From NCBI RefSeq assembly GCF_024436395.1, contig NZ_JAFMZO010000003.1, positions 434,001 to 498,000 on the forward strand: a stretch of DNA of 64,000 bases, written 5' to 3'. The position numbers were made by a program, and so were the translations under genes. Under the pieces are notes generated by a model, which had not been told where the DNA came from, searched no databases, and saw only the letters and a list, made by a program, of their open reading frames with translations. The DNA comes from Paradesertivirga mongoliensis. GTDB taxonomy: Bacteria; Bacteroidota; Bacteroidia; Sphingobacteriales; Sphingobacteriaceae. Positions 36,421 to 46,560 of the stretch are shown here, piece after piece. Position 1 is the first letter of the stretch; the number at the start of each line of letters is the position of its first letter.

Positions 36421-38859
36421 CTATCGCACCTCATAATTTAAAATCCCTGAAAAAGGAACTCCTTTGTCCGAAATCCCTTCGGCTATTACCCTTATTTTAG
36501 ATTTAGGGTCGGCATTAAAATAGGATATTGTAGCCTCACCAAGGTGATTGGTATTAATCAAGGGTTGCCAGTGAATGGTTGAGCGAACATCAGGACGAGT
36601 ACTTGGAGTAGTATAATTGGGTTCGTAAAATACTCGCGCATCATAATATCCCTGCACATCTCTGGTCAGAACCCCTACTTCCGATCCTCCAATTGCATTC
36701 ATATTGACATTAATATACACTACATATACTTCTTTGGAACCTCCGCTATAAGTATCCATGCCTACCATTCTCTTAACCTTCACGTATTTAACATCAGACA
36801 TTCTAAGTCCGAAATACACATCTATATAGTCTTTAATTAACTCTGGCGCATCCTGGTCTGTATACGGCATTTCACGGTTATTTACGATCAACCTGGGATA
36901 AGTTGGCTTCATTTCCGTAGTTCCGCTATCTCTGTTCGTGCGTATATTATCGCTCACCACGGCACTATTGTAATTTAGGCGGTGCGTTAAAAAATGACGG
37001 AGATCCGTATAATCATGATCTGAGGAATTTATCACAAATTCCTCCTCTTTATATCCAAAATCAGTCAGGATCAAATCCCGAAGTATAAGAGATTTTTTCT
37101 GGGATTTGATAACAACCTCATTCAGTTGTAGTGTATCAGAAAGGCTCTGCCTTTTCAAAAGATTTTTACGGCGATCAATTTCTGCAACCCGGTCGCTTCC
37201 TAACAACGCTTCAGACTCTATTTCGAGAGGCTTTATCGAAGGAAGCAGGCCAACGCTTACCGTATCTACAAAAACAATCCCTTGCTTTACTGCTTTAGAG
37301 TTAACCGAAGTTATTTTCACCGGCTGATAGCCATACAAATTAATCCCATCTACATAAAACTTACCTGATTCGTCGGTTTGCGTAACGAATAGTTTGTTGC
37401 CCCGGGCTCCAGATGCTGTCAGAGTAATGTTCGAATTCGGGACGGGTTTGGCACTGAATTTTGTTTCTACCCGTCCGGTTACCGATACTCCTTTTTCGGG
37501 ATTATAAGCGATCCTTAAGTTCTCATCTGCCAATTGCTTCCACAAAAAATCTCTCCAGCCAGAAGATAATAACAATAGATCTAATTGACTTCTCCTGCTT
37601 TCATTTTTGGGGTCAAAATATTGCGCTGCATTTTCGATATCCCCCTTCAATTCGGATTGTAAATGTAAATATGTAGCTATATTTCCCTGTGTATCTTCAG
37701 GAATTAAGCCGGCATCTACAACAGAGAGAGACAAACGAGCCTTAACGGGCTGACCTTTTTCATCAAGGGCCTTTATTCTCACAGCAGCTTTCTCTTTAGC
37801 TGTGTAGGCCGCTTTATTTGAGGTCAAATCCAGAATCACTCTTTCCGTGCCTTCAATAAATATCAATCGCTCGCAGTTGGGCCTCCCGGCAGAATCGTAA
37901 ACGGTTATAGAGCTTATCCCGGGAGGCAATCCCTGTTTTGGAATTTGAAAAGAGGACTGAACAGCGCTTAAGGGCAGCATTAATGTCGAAACCAGCTTTC
38001 CCTTATTTTTTATTACGACGGCTACTTCCTTTTTAGCTAAAGATGCGTAGGTTTTTTCGTTGGTTTTAATGGTTACCGTAAAGATAGAATCGCCCTGCCT
38101 CACATATAATCCGTAACCTGCTGCAAGCGCAGACGGCAGTTCAATATTAAAACTTTTTCCATTACTATACGTCCCGACGGCCCGGTATTTCTTTCCTGGT
38201 TCTGGCTGGAGTAAAAAACGTCCCATGCCATTAAAACTGGTGTTTAAAGCGGTGATCACCGTACCATCTTCTGCCTGTATGTTTCCTGTCGCACCTAAGC
38301 CTTTGCCTCTATTACTTTCCGCTTTAAATGCTACAATCCCCGACACTCCCTCTACCATGGAACCGCCTTCCGGGAAGAAATTTATCCTGTCCGATTTCGC
38401 AGAACTTACAGCTTTACTAACCGTTTCATCGGGACTGTACACCGTCAAATTCTTTTCAAAAAGAAATTTGTCACCAAAGTTTCGCATCCAGTTGGTATAA
38501 GCCCGTAAACGATAGGTTCCCGAGGGAATAGAATCGCCCAATTTAAAATCGCCCCTGCCTAAACCCTTATCAAGCCGGATCATTTTCCGATCTATGATTT
38601 TCGATGCGGGAGAGATTAGCTCGACATATAAATTATTACTGGATTCGGTTAAGACGTTTGTCTGGGCGTTTACCAGGAAAGAGCTATACCAGATGTCGTC
38701 GCCGGGAGTATAATGATCCCGGTCTGTGAACAGGTAAACCTTTTCAAAAAACAAGGTGACACTCGCCCCGGAAGGCTTAATAGTTTGAGAAAAGCTTAAG
38801 CCGGACAGAAAAACGAAAAAGGTAAAAAGTACTGATTGTGACGGTTTAAATGGCTTCAT
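36421..38859 (-). CDS. Large exported MG2/carboxypeptidase-regulatory-like surface protein
   Basis: An 812-residue protein with signal peptide ending FSQ. Near the N-terminus are MG2-type beta domains (KVYLFTDRDHYTPGDDIWY, then SGTYRLRAYTNW). A carboxypeptidase-regulatory-like fold near the middle (SVTGRVETKFSAKPVPN) is followed by a region related to TonB-receptor plugs (EVVIKSQKKSLILRD) but no barrel. Such proteins occur widely in Bacteroidota and are thought to act at the outer membrane or periplasm, perhaps in peptide or TonB-linked processes; function is not established. It stands alone between the DUF2851 gene and pyrF. Confidence 0.72.
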   Translation of the reverse strand: MKPFKPSQSVLFTFFVFLSGLSFSQTIKPSGASVTLFFEKVYLFTDRDHYTPGDDIWYSSFLVNAQTNVLTESSNNLYVELISPASKIIDRKMIRLDKGLGRGDFKLGDSIPSGTYRLRAYTNWMRNFGDKFLFEKNLTVYSPDETVSKAVSSAKSDRINFFPEGGSMVEGVSGIVAFKAESNRGKGLGATGNIQAEDGTVITALNTSFNGMGRFLLQPEPGKKYRAVGTYSNGKSFNIELPSALAAGYGLYVRQGDSIFTVTIKTNEKTYASLAKKEVAVVIKNKGKLVSTLMLPLSAVQSSFQIPKQGLPPGISSITVYDSAGRPNCERLIFIEGTERVILDLTSNKAAYTAKEKAAVRIKALDEKGQPVKARLSLSVVDAGLIPEDTQGNIATYLHLQSELKGDIENAAQYFDPKNESRRSQLDLLLLSSGWRDFLWKQLADENLRIAYNPEKGVSVTGRVETKFSAKPVPNSNITLTASGARGNKLFVTQTDESGKFYVDGINLYGYQPVKITSVNSKAVKQGIVFVDTVSVGLLPSIKPLEIESEALLGSDRVAEIDRRKNLLKRQSLSDTLQLNEVVIKSQKKSLILRDLILTDFGYKEEEFVINSSDHDYTDLRHFLTHRLNYNSAVVSDNIRTNRDSGTTEMKPTYPRLIVNNREMPYTDQDAPELIKDYIDVYFGLRMSDVKYVKVKRMVGMDTYSGGSKEVYVVYINVNMNAIGGSEVGVLTRDVQGYYDARVFYEPNYTTPSTRPDVRSTIHWQPLINTNHLGEATISYFNADPKSKIRVIAEGISDKGVPFSGILNYEVR

Positions 38860-38970
38860 AAAAAGATATAAAGCGCCAATATATATAAAAATTAAACCCT
38901 GATCGCAATCATCATAAATTCATAAAAGGAATTATACTCAGCTATTTAGAAGAAAGCGGAATAAGGATAG

Positions 38971-39795
38971 CTAAAAAATTGCCTGGAGTACATTTTCCAT
39001 TTGCTTCTGGACTTTTTGCGCTTCGGCAGCTGCGGCTTCGGCAAAATCAAGCCCTGACGAGGCGTAAATGATGGCACGTGATGAATTGACCAGCAATCCA
39101 CAATCCCGGATCATTCCGTATTTACAAACATCTTCCAAACTCCCGCCTTGAGCGCCCACACCCGGAACCAGTAAAAAGTTTGTTGGAGCCTGCTTTCTTA
39201 TATTTAGAAAAGCCTCTCCGCGGGTAGCGCCCACTACAAACATCAACTGTTCATCGCTGGCCCATTCATTCGCCTTACAGACCACTTTTTCGAAAAGCAT
39301 ATCCGAACCCACCTTAAGGTTCTGAAAATCCTTGCTTCCCTCGTTAGACGTTAAAGCCAGAAGGATAACCCATTTGCCATCAAACTTTAAGAAAGGTTTT
39401 ACCGAATCCTCACCCATATATGGAGCTACTGTTATAGAATCAAAGCTCATTTGAGACGAAGCTTCGTTAAAGAATGCGCTGGCATACATCTCAGAAGTAT
39501 TCCCGATATCGCCCCGTTTTGCATCGGCTATAGAAAAGCAATCTTTAGGAAGATATTTCCAGGTTTTCACCAAACTTTCCCATCCTTTAACCCCTCGCGA
39601 CTCGTAAAAAGCGGTATTTATTTTATAAGAGACGCAGAATTCCTTGGTTGCATCGATAATCCGCTTATTAAATTCAAAAACCGGATCATTTAATTCAAGC
39701 AAATGTTTCGGAATTTTGTTAAGGTCTGTGTCAAGTCCGATACAAAGAAATGATTTCTTCGACCTGATCTGGTTTACTAGTGCTTTACGGTCCAT
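38971..39795 (-). CDS. pyrF: Orotidine-5'-phosphate decarboxylase, type 2
   Basis: A 274-residue cytoplasmic enzyme that decarboxylates OMP to UMP, the last step of pyrimidine synthesis. The catalytic motif is [10 protein letters not shown] near residue 90, with Lys and Asp as the key pair. [10 protein letters not shown] at the start and [17 protein letters not shown] near residue 215 form the phosphate-binding site. The length and the extra helical insert place it in the type 2 group common in Bacteroidota. It is a single gene divergent from rho. Confidence 0.95.
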   Translation of the reverse strand: MDRKALVNQIRSKKSFLCIGLDTDLNKIPKHLLELNDPVFEFNKRIIDATKEFCVSYKINTAFYESRGVKGWESLVKTWKYLPKDCFSIADAKRGDIGNTSEMYASAFFNEASSQMSFDSITVAPYMGEDSVKPFLKFDGKWVILLALTSNEGSKDFQNLKVGSDMLFEKVVCKANEWASDEQLMFVVGATRGEAFLNIRKQAPTNFLLVPGVGAQGGSLEDVCKYGMIRDCGLLVNSSRAIIYASSGLDFAEAAAAEAQKVQKQMENVLQAIF

Positions 39796-40010
39796 ATTAT
39801 ATGTGCCTCAAAGTAACCAAAACCTTACCTGTGAAAAAATAAAATTTTAATTTTTGTTTAATTCGATTTAATGCAGTAAAATTGTCACGTTATCTCAAAT
39901 GTTATCCTCTCAAAAGGAAAAATCTTTGTATTTCTTAAACACAATAATTTTCTCTTCCTGAGCGGGATAAACTCTTACAAAATAAAATCCGATAATAATA
40001 TTTCAATTGA

Positions 40011-41618
40011 ATGGTAGAAATTAATGAATTGAACGACAAGCTTGTCTCAGAGCTTCGTGAGATTGCACGTTCGTTCGGCGTAGAGAACGCCGACGGTTTA
40101 CGTAAACCAGATTTAATCACTAAAATCATAGAGCAAAAAGAACTCATTGAGGCTGCTCGTCAAAATACTCCGACTTCGGAAACACCTCAGGGCGAGGAAG
40201 AAAAACCACGCAAAAGGATCAGAACGCTGCGCTCAAAAGCTGATGCTCCAGAACGTCCGGTGCCTAATACCAGGGAAGATTCTCCTGTCCTGGAATTTCC
40301 TGAGCCTGATGAGGAAGCTTTCGTTCCGGCAGAGGAATCTTCTGCTGAAGAGGGTAGTTCGCAAACTGAAGATTCTCAAGCAGCCAGAGAGCCGAAGACC
40401 GAGAGGTTCCAGAAATTTGAGAAACCAAGAGCAAACAATGGCAATGTACAGCCCAGGGGCGAAAGTAAATCCGCTGAGCCAGCTCCTGCTACTAATCTCG
40501 ATTTCGACAATGTAATAGCGAATGAGGGAGTTCTTGAAATCATGCCGGATGGATATGGTTTCCTGCGTTCTTCGGATTATAATTACCTCACCTCACCGGA
40601 TGATATTTATGTTTCTCAATCTCAAATTAAGCTGTTTGGTTTAAAAACCGGCGATACGGTAAGAGGAAGCATCAGACCTCCTAAAGAAGGTGAGAAATAT
40701 TTTCCTTTAGTTAGAGTTGAAGCCATCAACGGTCGTATCCCGGCCGAGGTTAGAGACAGGGTTCCGTTTGATTATCTAACCCCGCTGTTTCCTTCCGAGA
40801 AATTAAACCTCTTTATGGATGCCAGCAATCAGTCTACACGGATTATGGACCTTTTCACCCCCATCGGTAAAGGCCAGCGTGGACTAATTGTAGCTCAACC
40901 AAAAACAGGTAAAACCATCTTACTAAAAGATGTAGCGAACGCAATTGCGAAAAACCATCCTGAAGTCTACCTTATCATTCTTTTGATTGATGAGCGCCCT
41001 GAAGAAGTAACAGACATGGCCAGAAGTGTTCGTGCAGAAGTTGTTTCGTCTACTTTCGACGAACCGGCAGAGCGCCATGTAAAAATAGCCAATATCGTTC
41101 TTGAAAAAGCTAAACGTATGGTTGAATGCGGGCACGATGTAGTAATCCTTCTTGATTCTATCACCCGTTTGGCCAGAGCATATAATACTGTTGCACCTGC
41201 TTCTGGTAAAATTTTATCAGGTGGTGTGGATGCAAATGCTTTACACAAACCTAAACGTTTCTTTGGTGCCGCACGTAACATTGAAGATGGCGGTTCTTTA
41301 ACTATTCTGGCGACAGCCTTGATTGATACCGGTTCTAAAATGGATGAGGTTATCTTTGAAGAATTTAAGGGTACGGGTAATATGGAGCTTCAGCTTGACC
41401 GGAAGCTATCCAACAAACGTATCTTCCCGGCTATCGACATTACTGCTTCAAGTACCAGAAGAGATGATTTACTAAGCGACAAAGACACCCTACAGCGTAT
41501 TTGGATTCTTCGCAACCACCTGGCAGACATGAACTCTCAGGAGGCCATGGAGTTTTTACTAGGGCAGATGAGAGGTACAAAAACTAACGAGGAATTCCTC
41601 ATTTCGATGAATTCATAA
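40011..41618 (+). CDS. rho: Transcription termination factor Rho
   Basis: A 535-residue RNA helicase. The N-terminal SAP-like helices ([19 protein letters not shown]) are followed by an acidic, low-complexity insert (about residues 45-160) of a kind common in Bacteroidota Rho. Next come the cold-shock RNA-binding domain ([16 protein letters not shown]) and the ATPase motor: Walker [10 protein letters not shown], Walker [18 protein letters not shown], and the R-loop region [16 protein letters not shown]. It ends untranslated transcription. A 215-bp leader precedes it, and a strong intrinsic terminator follows. Confidence 0.96.
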   Translation: MVEINELNDKLVSELREIARSFGVENADGLRKPDLITKIIEQKELIEAARQNTPTSETPQGEEEKPRKRIRTLRSKADAPERPVPNTREDSPVLEFPEPDEEAFVPAEESSAEEGSSQTEDSQAAREPKTERFQKFEKPRANNGNVQPRGESKSAEPAPATNLDFDNVIANEGVLEIMPDGYGFLRSSDYNYLTSPDDIYVSQSQIKLFGLKTGDTVRGSIRPPKEGEKYFPLVRVEAINGRIPAEVRDRVPFDYLTPLFPSEKLNLFMDASNQSTRIMDLFTPIGKGQRGLIVAQPKTGKTILLKDVANAIAKNHPEVYLIILLIDERPEEVTDMARSVRAEVVSSTFDEPAERHVKIANIVLEKAKRMVECGHDVVILLDSITRLARAYNTVAPASGKILSGGVDANALHKPKRFFGAARNIEDGGSLTILATALIDTGSKMDEVIFEEFKGTGNMELQLDRKLSNKRIFPAIDITASSTRRDDLLSDKDTLQRIWILRNHLADMNSQEAMEFLLGQMRGTKTNEEFLISMNS

Positions 41619-41622
41619 ATAG

Positions 41623-41665
41623 CAAAACAGCGGCGGAGGTAAATTTGCCGCTGTTTTGTTTTCTT
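41623..41665 (+). terminator. Terminator after rho
   Basis: CAAAACAGCGGC and GCCGCTGTTTTG form a perfect 12-bp stem (41623-41634 with 41647-41658) around a 12-nt loop, followed by TTTTCTT. It begins 5 bp after the rho stop. The pssA start codon is 12 bp after its stem, so pssA must have its own promoter or read-through. Confidence 0.8.
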
Positions 41666-41669
41666 CACT

Positions 41670-42368
41670 ATGAGAAAGCACATCCCTAATGCTATCACTT
41701 GTTTAAACCTGTTGTCAGGATGTATTGGTATCGTTTTAGCATTCAATGAAAATCTCATTGGTGCTTCGTATGCGATAGCAATTGCGGCCGGATTAGACTT
41801 TCTTGATGGCTATATCGCCAGACTCCTTAAAGCATTTTCCGAATTAGGAAAACAGTTAGATTCGCTTGCCGATATAGTAAGTTTTGGCGTTTTGCCCTCG
41901 GTTATTGTTTACCAGCTATTCTTACAGGCGCCACAGTTGGGCATGCTGAGTAACTATATAAATTACTCGGCATTCATCATTGCTGTGTTTTCTGCCCTCC
42001 GTCTTGCTAAATTCAATATCGACACCAGGCAGGAAGAGAATTTTCTCGGCCTTCCCACTCCGGCAAATGCATTGCTGATCGCTTCGTTACCTCTTATTAT
42101 TTCAGGAGATAATTTTTTTCTGAGAGATTATATTTTGAATGCCTTTTTCCTCTTCATATTCAGCTTAGGAATGAGCATTTTGCTGGTGATGGAAATCCCT
42201 TTAATGTCGTTAAAGTTTAAAAGCCTAAGTTTCAACGACAACGTTTACCGCTACATTTTAATAATTCTGACAGTGCTTTTGATCCTGATTTTTAAATTTG
42301 TGGCCGTTCCGGTAGTTATTTTTTTATATATCCTTTTATCAATAATTCAATTTCGAGTAGTGCGATGA
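41670..42368 (+). CDS. pssA: CDP-diacylglycerol-serine O-phosphatidyltransferase
   Basis: A 232-residue inner-membrane enzyme that makes phosphatidylserine, the precursor of phosphatidylethanolamine. The CDP-alcohol phosphatidyltransferase signature is present near residue 48: Asp-x-x-Asp-Gly-x-x-Ala-Arg in LDFLDGYIAR, then GKQLDSLADIVSFG with the two further Asp. About seven or eight membrane helices follow. The stop codon overlaps the start of a degraded purS copy (ATGA), which shows the ancestral operon organisation pssA-purS. Confidence 0.94.
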   Translation: MRKHIPNAITCLNLLSGCIGIVLAFNENLIGASYAIAIAAGLDFLDGYIARLLKAFSELGKQLDSLADIVSFGVLPSVIVYQLFLQAPQLGMLSNYINYSAFIIAVFSALRLAKFNIDTRQEENFLGLPTPANALLIASLPLIISGDNFFLRDYILNAFFLFIFSLGMSILLVMEIPLMSLKFKSLSFNDNVYRYILIILTVLLILIFKFVAVPVVIFLYILLSIIQFRVVR

Positions 42369-42536
42369 GATTCATTGAAGAAATGAACGTTATGCTCTAA
42401 AAGACATCCGAAATGAAGGATAGGTAATTTTACCCTGGAAATTGATGCAGAGTCTGAAACGACTGCCCGTAAAAAGGCCGATACCGGCTGTAAGAAATTC
42501 CCGGCAAATTTGATTATAGAAAGCTACGAGTTTTAG
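42365..42536 (+). pseudogene. purS: Degraded purS remnant after pssA
   Basis: The sequence starts at an ATG overlapping the pssA stop and reads MRFIEEMNVM, matching the PurS opening MKFxAEINVMPLK; the next bases give PLK only if one C is added. After a gap of roughly 25 codons relative to family length, another frame reads RIGNFTLEIDAESETTARKK and ends ANLIIESYEF-stop, the characteristic PurS C-terminus. At least two frame breaks and an internal deletion are present, so it is not functional. Intact PurS (about 83 residues) is a subunit of formylglycinamidine ribonucleotide synthase; a working copy must be elsewhere or replaced by fused PurL. Confidence 0.82.
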
Positions 42537-42547
42537 AAGCAGCAGGC

Positions 42548-42928
42548 TCAGAGACTACCCTGCAAATCCGCCTTTACTTTTTCAAGACCGCCGTAAAGCA
42601 ATTCGCAAACTGCCTTTACTTCTGCGAAATCTTCAGCAATTGTATCCAGATCGCTCTCTGTACGCGCACGGCTTTCTATTGAAGCCATTTGCTCCTTAGC
42701 ATGATTTACACCCATAAATGCTAGTGTCGGCTTTATTTTGTGGGCAACATCTCCAACTGTTTTCCAGTCTTTAGCGGCAATAGCAGTTATAATCTGATCG
42801 GTATATTCGGGTGTTTGCTCGATAAAGATGTCAATCATATCGATCATAAACTCTGCGTCTCCCCCAGCAATCTCATTTAAATAAGTTAAATCTATCTGCA
42901 GGTTGTTTGGATCTAAATCTTGTGGCAT
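42548..42928 (-). CDS. Hpt-domain phosphotransfer protein
   Basis: A 126-residue stand-alone histidine phosphotransfer domain: a four-helix bundle with the phosphorylated His63 in DVAHKIKPTLAFMGV. It should shuttle phosphate between hybrid kinases and receivers. It follows folK by 10 bp on the same strand and is likely co-transcribed, a pairing without an obvious functional reason. Two orphan receivers in this window (13355-13768 and 27638-28018) are possible partners, but nothing here proves it. Confidence 0.88.
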   Translation of the reverse strand: MPQDLDPNNLQIDLTYLNEIAGGDAEFMIDMIDIFIEQTPEYTDQIITAIAAKDWKTVGDVAHKIKPTLAFMGVNHAKEQMASIESRARTESDLDTIAEDFAEVKAVCELLYGGLEKVKADLQGSL

Positions 42929-42938
42929 AAGAGTAAAG

Positions 42939-43430
42939 TTAATAGTATTTTGTTAATTTCTTCACAGACAAATCATCTGTCAGATCATCTAATAATTGGG
43001 CGATAGTTTTATTCAAATTTGGATGTTTAAAATCCGCCGCTATCTCTGCAAGAGGCATCAATACAAACCGCCTTTCCTGTAATAATTTATGCGGTATGGT
43101 TAATTCGGGTGTATTAATGACATCTGAACCGTAAAATAAAATATCTATATCAATAGTTCTCGGCCCCCATTTGGTGCCGCGCTCCCTTCCCAATTTATTC
43201 TCTATACTCCAAATCGCCTCTAAAAGTTTCATTGGAGACATATTTGAATCGATACAAACTGCTTGGTTAATAAAATCGGGCTGTTCTGTATTGCCCCATG
43301 CACGACTTTCGTAATGCGACGACTGCCTGTGTACCCTTCCGATAAGCTCACTAATTGATCGAACGGCCTCAGAGAGGTATTTTTCTCTATCTCCCAAGTT
43401 ACTTCCGAGAAGTAAAAATATATCTTGCAT
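42939..43430 (-). CDS. folK: 2-amino-4-hydroxy-6-hydroxymethyldihydropteridine pyrophosphokinase
   Basis: I choose the ATG at 43430 (MQDIFLLLGSNLGDRE) because HPPK proteins begin with this strand; the longer frame adds nine residues that overlap the upstream gene region. The 163-residue enzyme transfers pyrophosphate from ATP to the pterin in folate synthesis. Signature segments are LLLGSNLGDR, the WGNTEQPDFINQA substrate loop, GRERGTKWGPRTIDIDILFYG with the two Mg-binding Asp, and IPHKLLQERRFVLMPLAEI. It diverges from sppA. Confidence 0.94.
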   Translation of the reverse strand: MQDIFLLLGSNLGDREKYLSEAVRSISELIGRVHRQSSHYESRAWGNTEQPDFINQAVCIDSNMSPMKLLEAIWSIENKLGRERGTKWGPRTIDIDILFYGSDVINTPELTIPHKLLQERRFVLMPLAEIAADFKHPNLNKTIAQLLDDLTDDLSVKKLTKYY

Positions 43431-43505
43431 AAACACAATAGCCCTGTAACGTTTCAAATATATTCATATCTAATTGTATACTTGTATGATTATAGAATTG
43501 AAGAG

Positions 43506-45269
43506 ATGAAAGAATTTTTTAAGATGGTTTTTGCCTCGATACTGGGCGTGTTTGTATCGTTTTTTGTAATTTTTCTCTTATTGATAGTGTTTTTAGCGGC
43601 GATAATTGCATCTGTTGACAATGAAAAGGTAAAGGTGCATGCCAACTCGGTTATTCATATGTCGCTCGACCACCCGATTCAGGAACGTTCGTCAAAGAAT
43701 CCATTCGATCAGTTGGATTTTGCGGGATTCGACAATAAAGCAATTGGGTTGAACGATATCCTGGCTAGCCTGAAACGCGCTAAAACAGATGAAAAAATAA
43801 AAGGGATTTACCTCGATTTAAGCTCCGTACAAGCCGGGATGGCAACTTCAGAGGAGATCAGAAATGCCTTAATCGACTTCAAAAAATCGGGAAAATTCGT
43901 TCTGGCTTACAGTGAAGTTTATTCGCAAGGGGCATATTATTTAGCTTCCGTTGCTGATAAGATTTATCTGAATCCAGAAGGCCTCCTTGAATTTAAGGGT
44001 CTGGGGACAGAGCTTGCATTTTTCAAAGGCTCTTTAGATAAACTCGAAATCGAAGCACAAATCATAAAAGTCGGTACCTACAAAAGTGCGGTAGAGCCTT
44101 TTATCCTGGAAAAAATGAGCGATGCCAACCGGCAGCAGGTAACGTCCTTCCTCGGTTCGATGTATGATCATTTCCTTAATTCGGTTTCTTCAAGCCGGAA
44201 AATCCCGAAAGACTCTCTGTTCGCAATAGCCAACCAATTAAAAGTACAGCAAGCCGCAGATGCGGTAAAATACAAGCTTGCCGATGGATTAAGATACAAA
44301 GACCAGATTATCGACGAGTTAAAGTCCAGAACCGGAATTGAAAAAGACAAAGACATAAAAATTGTGTCGCTGGTAGATTACAGCAAGAATAAAACCTCAG
44401 ACGATTCGGAAGCCGAAAACAGAATTGCGGTTGTTTACGCCAATGGCGAGATAATTGGAGGAGAAGGCGATAACGAGACTATTGGTTCTGAGCGGATTTC
44501 AAAAGCAATAAGAGACGCGCGTACCAATAAAAAAGTAAAGGCGGTTGTGTTGCGGATCAATTCGCCAGGAGGAAGTGCCCTTGCCTCAGACGTTATCTGG
44601 AGGGAAGTAGTTCTGACCAAAAAAGTGAAGCCTGTTATCGTCTCGATGGGTGATGTAGCTGCTTCAGGGGGATATTATATTGCTTGCGGTGCCGATTCCA
44701 TTTTTGCCCAACCCAATACAATTACAGGCTCGATTGGTGTATTCGGGATAATACCGAATATGCAAAAGTTCTTCAATAACAAGTTGGGGATCACTTTCGA
44801 CCGGGTAAAAACCGGTGAATTTGCAGATCTGGGATCGATCTCGCGTCCTCTTACCGAGGGCGAACGTTTAATTATTCAAAACGAGGTAAATCGTATTTAC
44901 AATACCTTTACTAAAAGGGTTTCCGATGGCCGTAAAAAGCCACAATCATATGTAGACAGTATCGGGCAGGGCCGGGTATGGAGCGGAACTGAAGCCTTAA
45001 AAATCGGCTTGGTAGACAAACTCGGTAATATTGATGCGGCTATCCGGTCTGCAGCGAAAATGGCGAAGCTAACTGATTACAAACTGGTTGATTATCCGGC
45101 TCAGAAAGATCCTTTTGAATCCATTTTCGATACATCGGAGGATAAATTGAAAGACTATTTTGCCAAAAAAGAAATGGGAGAGCAATATCAGTATTTCGAG
45201 CAGCTGAAATCAGCTTTAAAGTTTACCGGGATACAGGCCAGACTGCCTTATACGATTTCTGTAAAATAA
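43506..45269 (+). CDS. sppA: Signal peptide peptidase SppA, 67K type
   Basis: I choose the ATG at 43506 (MKEFFKMVFASI), which places one membrane anchor helix at the N-terminus; an in-frame ATG at 43425 would add 27 residues that overlap folK. The 587-residue membrane protease has two ClpP-like domains. The catalytic Lys lies in the first (KVGTYKSAVEPF) and the Ser in the second (GDVAASGGYYIACGA). It degrades cleaved signal peptides in the membrane. The two-domain length is that of the E. coli form. It converges on the AI-2E family gene with a terminator between them. Confidence 0.94.
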   Translation: MKEFFKMVFASILGVFVSFFVIFLLLIVFLAAIIASVDNEKVKVHANSVIHMSLDHPIQERSSKNPFDQLDFAGFDNKAIGLNDILASLKRAKTDEKIKGIYLDLSSVQAGMATSEEIRNALIDFKKSGKFVLAYSEVYSQGAYYLASVADKIYLNPEGLLEFKGLGTELAFFKGSLDKLEIEAQIIKVGTYKSAVEPFILEKMSDANRQQVTSFLGSMYDHFLNSVSSSRKIPKDSLFAIANQLKVQQAADAVKYKLADGLRYKDQIIDELKSRTGIEKDKDIKIVSLVDYSKNKTSDDSEAENRIAVVYANGEIIGGEGDNETIGSERISKAIRDARTNKKVKAVVLRINSPGGSALASDVIWREVVLTKKVKPVIVSMGDVAASGGYYIACGADSIFAQPNTITGSIGVFGIIPNMQKFFNNKLGITFDRVKTGEFADLGSISRPLTEGERLIIQNEVNRIYNTFTKRVSDGRKKPQSYVDSIGQGRVWSGTEALKIGLVDKLGNIDAAIRSAAKMAKLTDYKLVDYPAQKDPFESIFDTSEDKLKDYFAKKEMGEQYQYFEQLKSALKFTGIQARLPYTISVK

Positions 45270-45278
45270 CTACTTAAA

Positions 45279-45306
45279 AGGCGTCAGAGACAAGCCTCTG
45301 ACGCTT
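45279..45306. terminator. Terminator between sppA and the AI-2E family gene
   Basis: GCGTCAGAG and CTCTGACGC form a 9-bp stem, extended by a G-U and an A-T pair, around a 6-nt loop. The left flank is A-rich, so it should work best on the minus strand for the AI-2E gene, while the right side has only a short T-run. It fills the gap between two convergent genes. Confidence 0.7.
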
Positions 45307-45319
45307 GATCGACAAAGCG

Positions 45320-46423
45320 CTATGGACGCTTTTCTTTTTTTTCGGTCCGGTTAAACCATCCTTTTATTTTATCAATGAATCCGCCCGAACGTTTTTTCTT
45401 TTCTTCGCCAATTAAAAATCCGTAAGGCTTCAAGGCTTCAACATTGTCAAATACAATTTTAGTTATCCCCAGCAAGGGGATAGCCAGTACCATTCCGGGG
45501 ATTCCCCACAGCTCTTCGCCAAGTATCAGCACAAGAATAGTGAACAGCGGGTTTATATTAACCTCCCCGCCCACAACCAATGGCTCAATAATGTATGTTT
45601 GTATAAACTGAACAAGAGCATAGGTTATCGCAACGCCTATTGCCACTGTGGTACCACCCTGACTAAGAGCCATTATAAAAGTAATACCAGAACCGGTGAG
45701 ATTACCCACAAACGGAACAATTTCGAGAACACCGCATAGAACCGCAAAAAATACGGCATTCGGTACACCTGCAACAGAAAAACCTATTCCATACAAAATC
45801 CAGAGCAACACAATCATCATAAACATCCCCGTAAGGTACTTATGGGCTACCTGACCACAATCATTTATAATCTTATTTGTTTTTTCGTGTTCATCTGCCG
45901 GTGTTAATTTCATCACAAACGTCCGTAAATGGGTGCGGAAGTAGATAAACAGAAAGGTATAAACTAATACCAGAATAATATCGACTAAAACCCCCATCAC
46001 TCCCGACACCATTTTTGAGGCGCTGCCTTGCCCGGACTGCTGCTGTTGTTGAATTATCTTTTCCTGCTCCGCATGTGGTATTCCAAGCTTTTGATTAAAA
46101 AAACCTTTTAACTGCTCAATAGCCTGGGTAAGTTTTTGTTCGAGCTGCGAAAAGTCCTTCGCCAGATCGCTGATTTGCCATACCAGCAACGCTATGATTC
46201 CTGACACGGAAAGAATAAAAACAAGGAGACAAACGACAGCGGAAAAACCCCGGCTTAATCCCCGCCCCTCCAAACGTCGGCCTAGCGGAACCAGAAGCAT
46301 GGAGATGATACCCGCAAACGCTATCGGGATTAAGAAGGTGCGGGCATAATACAATCCTGCAATCACTAGAAACACCAGCAGCAGGACCTGAAGAGCTTTC
46401 GATATAGTTAATTTACTTCTCAA
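45320..46423 (-). CDS. AI-2E family (PerM/YdiK-like) membrane transporter
   Basis: A 367-residue inner-membrane protein with about seven or eight helices in the AI-2E arrangement: paired N-terminal helices, a helical cytoplasmic stretch (about 85-140, rich in Gln, for example EKIIQQQQQSGQG), then ILEIVPFVGNLTG-like and ELWGIPGMVLAIPLLG segments near the end that define the family. Members export autoinducer-2 or act as ion/metabolite exporters; the substrate cannot be inferred. A basic tail (KKKRSGGFIDKIKG) ends the protein. It stands alone. Confidence 0.88.
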   Translation of the reverse strand: MRSKLTISKALQVLLLVFLVIAGLYYARTFLIPIAFAGIISMLLVPLGRRLEGRGLSRGFSAVVCLLVFILSVSGIIALLVWQISDLAKDFSQLEQKLTQAIEQLKGFFNQKLGIPHAEQEKIIQQQQQSGQGSASKMVSGVMGVLVDIILVLVYTFLFIYFRTHLRTFVMKLTPADEHEKTNKIINDCGQVAHKYLTGMFMMIVLLWILYGIGFSVAGVPNAVFFAVLCGVLEIVPFVGNLTGSGITFIMALSQGGTTVAIGVAITYALVQFIQTYIIEPLVVGGEVNINPLFTILVLILGEELWGIPGMVLAIPLLGITKIVFDNVEALKPYGFLIGEEKKKRSGGFIDKIKGWFNRTEKKEKRP

Positions 46424-46560
46424 TACATGACCAACAAACCGACCTCGCGAAAGTTTTTAACCTGATATTGCCAATGGGTTTCACGGGGAGATAATTTCGG
46501 CTGCTAACAGAAATTTGCCTGAACAGGTAATCCATAATATAGCTATTTTTACAGTTCACA

